In this document: in pieces, positions 5,533 to 6,586 of the stretch
Layout: every line of letters begins with the position of its first letter
How positions within the stretch are numbered: the first letter of the stretch is position 1
NCBI GenBank assembly: GCA_029939965.1
Contig: JAOZRY010000170.1
Location: 1 to 6,586 of the forward strand
Origin: Bacteroidales bacterium
Lineage (GTDB): Bacteria; Bacteroidota; Bacteroidia; Bacteroidales; 4484-276
Direction: 5' to 3'
DNA length: 6,586 nucleotides
Made by a program: the position numbers and the translations under genes
Notes under the pieces: generated by a model
The model's database searches: none
Told to the model about the DNA's origin: nothing
The model's input: the letters and a program-made list of their open reading frames with translations, nothing else

Positions 5533-6314
5533 TTAAACTTTTCCTCTTTTTATCGTTATTGTGTCGATATTCTCTAAGATAATAAAAAGTGTTTCTAAAC
5601 TTTTTTCGTATTTGTTAGAACGAAAATAGCACAAATTCATGTTGTGGTAACACGAAAATCTAAAATAGCGAGTTTGGTTATTTTTTCCATAAACAAGTGC
5701 TATTGTAAACTTTTCGATTGCAGTTTTATAATCTTACAATTTAAAATAGAAAAGCCCAAGCATTGCGTATTTTTCTGATAACCATAAAAAGTAGTCAATA
5801 ATTACAGCAATTTCAATCCCATAGTCAATCATCAATTTGGAAGAATCGGTTTTGTTTAATCTGAACATGATCTTTCCTTCCATGAGGTTCATTTCAGCTT
5901 GTTTTTTTTTGCTCTGTTTTTCACAAAACTCTTAGCCATGGTAAGCAATGCAAAAGCCGAATCATATTTTTTTATCGAAAACTGAAATTCCGATTTCAGA
6001 TAATACGACCGGTAAAGCAGGTTTCGGTGGTTTTTATTTTTTGCAATCTGTAAAGCTGAATCTAACAAAGCCATTTTTTCATCAACCGGAGGTTTATTAT
6101 ATTCCACAATCTCCAAAAAAACATTTGCCCGCTCCACAGGATCAGCTAACTCTTGTATCCTGTACAAACTATCGACCGTTTTCTTGTTGTATTCAACAAG
6201 CTGTGCTGCCACAGATGGACACACACAAATCATTATTATTGCTACCAACAAAAAACTCAACCAATTGTGTGCAATAAACCAAAAAGTGTTTTTTCTGAAA
6301 TACACCATTTTCAT
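5533..6314 (-). pseudogene. broken gene for an exported TPR-like protein (frameshift plus in-frame stop)
   Basis: From ATG 6314 an open frame of 141 codons encodes a signal peptide or anchor (hydrophobic about 11-37, ending VAAQ) and helical-repeat sequence (KKTVDSLYRIQEL, SALQIAKNKNHRNLLYRSYYLKSEFQFSIKKYDSAFALL), and stops at 5889. Just before, at 5902-5910, is a run of nine A (minus strand). One extra A, or a -1 shift, joins this frame to another that continues QAEMNLMEGKIMFRLNKTDSS, then IDYFLWLSEKYAMLGLFYFKL, a TAA at 5736-5734, then DYKTAIEKFTIALVYGKNN, HNMNLCYFRSNKYEKSLETL and a stop at 5535-5533. The paired helices with KYDSA, DYKTA and KYEKS tips are TPR-like throughout. The rebuilt protein is about 260 residues, similar in style to the sensor part of the kinase that starts 6 bp later, but not a close copy. 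It may be a former partner or paralogue that has lost its kinase part. A genuine 141-residue protein is the alternative reading. Confidence 0.7.
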
Positions 6315-6349
6315 ATCTTATTGTGCGAAACCCCTCTGTTTATGGTTTG

Positions 6350-6357
6350 CAAAAATA
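6350..6357 (-). promoter_or_regulatory. -7 box of a probable promoter for the TPR/kinase/regulator operon
   Basis: TATTTTTG on the minus strand (6357-6350) matches TAnnTTTG exactly and lies 35 bp before ATG 6314. No good TTTG is found at the expected distance upstream, so the -33 half is weak. Because the broken TPR gene and the kinase are 6 bp apart, this site could drive the whole unit down to 2382. Confidence 0.45.
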
Positions 6358-6462
6358 TAAAATTTGGGTTTTTAAATTTCTATAAAAAGTGTCCGCCAGC
6401 AAAACGCCGATATTATTGTTAGACCTGTATTTACAACAGTTATTATTTTGGCAGTTGTATCA

Positions 6463-6586
6463 TTAACGTTTCCATGTCCTTCGGACGATGGAAAGTTTCG
6501 TGGCGTGCCAACCGACTTTCCAACGTCCGTCAGGACTTGGAAACGTCAAAAAAATTGGAAACATCCGTACTTAACGTTTCCATATC
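6463..6586. repeat. cluster of TTTCCA/TGGAAA hairpins, continuing past the right edge
   Basis: Three successive hairpins share the same arms. The first (6469-6494) pairs TTTCCAT with ATGGAAA and GTCC with GGAC, with one bulged base. The second (6517-6543) pairs TTTCCAA with TTGGAAA and again GTCC with GGAC, with the bulge on the other side, so it is an inverted copy of the first. Between them is TGGCGTGCCA (6501-6510), giving a larger imperfect palindrome centred near 6505. The third (6556-6582) pairs TGGAAAC with GTTTCCA. The 13-mer TTAACGTTTCCAT occurs at 6463-6475 and 6571-6583, 108 bp apart, so a tandem unit of 108 bp may begin a second copy at the edge. No coding frame is seen. It is probably a dispersed palindromic repeat; nearby terminator use is possible but lacks T-tracts. 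Confidence 0.6.

Noticed and set aside
5621..5628. TATTTTCG on the minus strand as a promoter -7 box for the kinase
   Set aside because: It lies inside the former TPR coding frame (the YFRS codons), has no TTTG at the right distance, and the kinase is more simply part of the operon starting near 6350.
6463..6586. CRISPR array
   Set aside because: The repeated units are inverted hairpins with irregular spacing and diverged loops; there are no constant direct repeats with unique spacers of regular length and no cas genes.

Overview
The window looks like an AT-rich chromosomal segment of a Bacteroidota bacterium, possibly of the Marinilabiliales or a related order; the order is inference only. 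Three things point to the phylum. Promoters follow the TTTG / TAnnTTTG pattern rather than the sigma70 pattern. Shine-Dalgarno sequences are mostly weak. The largest gene is a signal-peptide/TPR/transmembrane histidine kinase of a layout typical of this phylum. No tRNA, rRNA, CRISPR array or intact transposase gene is visible.

Layout. (1) Positions 1-944 on the minus strand hold a two-gene unit: a 58-residue basic, coiled-coil-like protein, then a secreted protein whose C-terminus runs off the left edge. A good Bacteroidota-type promoter lies upstream, overlapped by a 22-bp-spaced direct repeat. (2) Positions 945-1140 have no convincing gene. (3) Positions 1141 to about 1480 form a GC-richer non-coding block with several near-perfect palindromes, resembling REP-like repeat DNA or a mobile-element remnant. 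(4) Positions 1509-2285 on the plus strand hold a complete HigBA-type toxin-antitoxin operon with a textbook promoter and a candidate operator inside it. (5) Positions 2382-5526 on the minus strand hold a two-component pair: a 770-residue TPR histidine kinase and a response regulator that starts inside the last codons of the kinase gene. (6) Positions 5533-6314 on the minus strand hold a broken gene for another exported TPR-like protein. A 141-codon open frame ends soon after a run of nine A, but the -1 frame continues with TPR-like sequence through one in-frame stop to 6 bp before the kinase start. (7) Positions 6463-6586 carry a cluster of related TTTCCA/TGGAAA hairpins that continues past the right edge.

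How it fits together. The broken TPR gene, the kinase and the response regulator probably formed one transcription unit, with a -7 box near 6350. The kinase would sense through its periplasmic TPR domain and phosphorylate the regulator, whose C-terminal LuxR-like helix-turn-helix would bind DNA. The toxin-antitoxin module sits between the palindromic block and the convergent two-component operon and is its own transcription unit. The most unusual items are the decayed TPR gene with its A_AAA_AAC slippery site, the two palindromic repeat blocks, and the extra C-terminal domain of the kinase that overlaps the regulator gene. I found no clearly novel multi-gene system.
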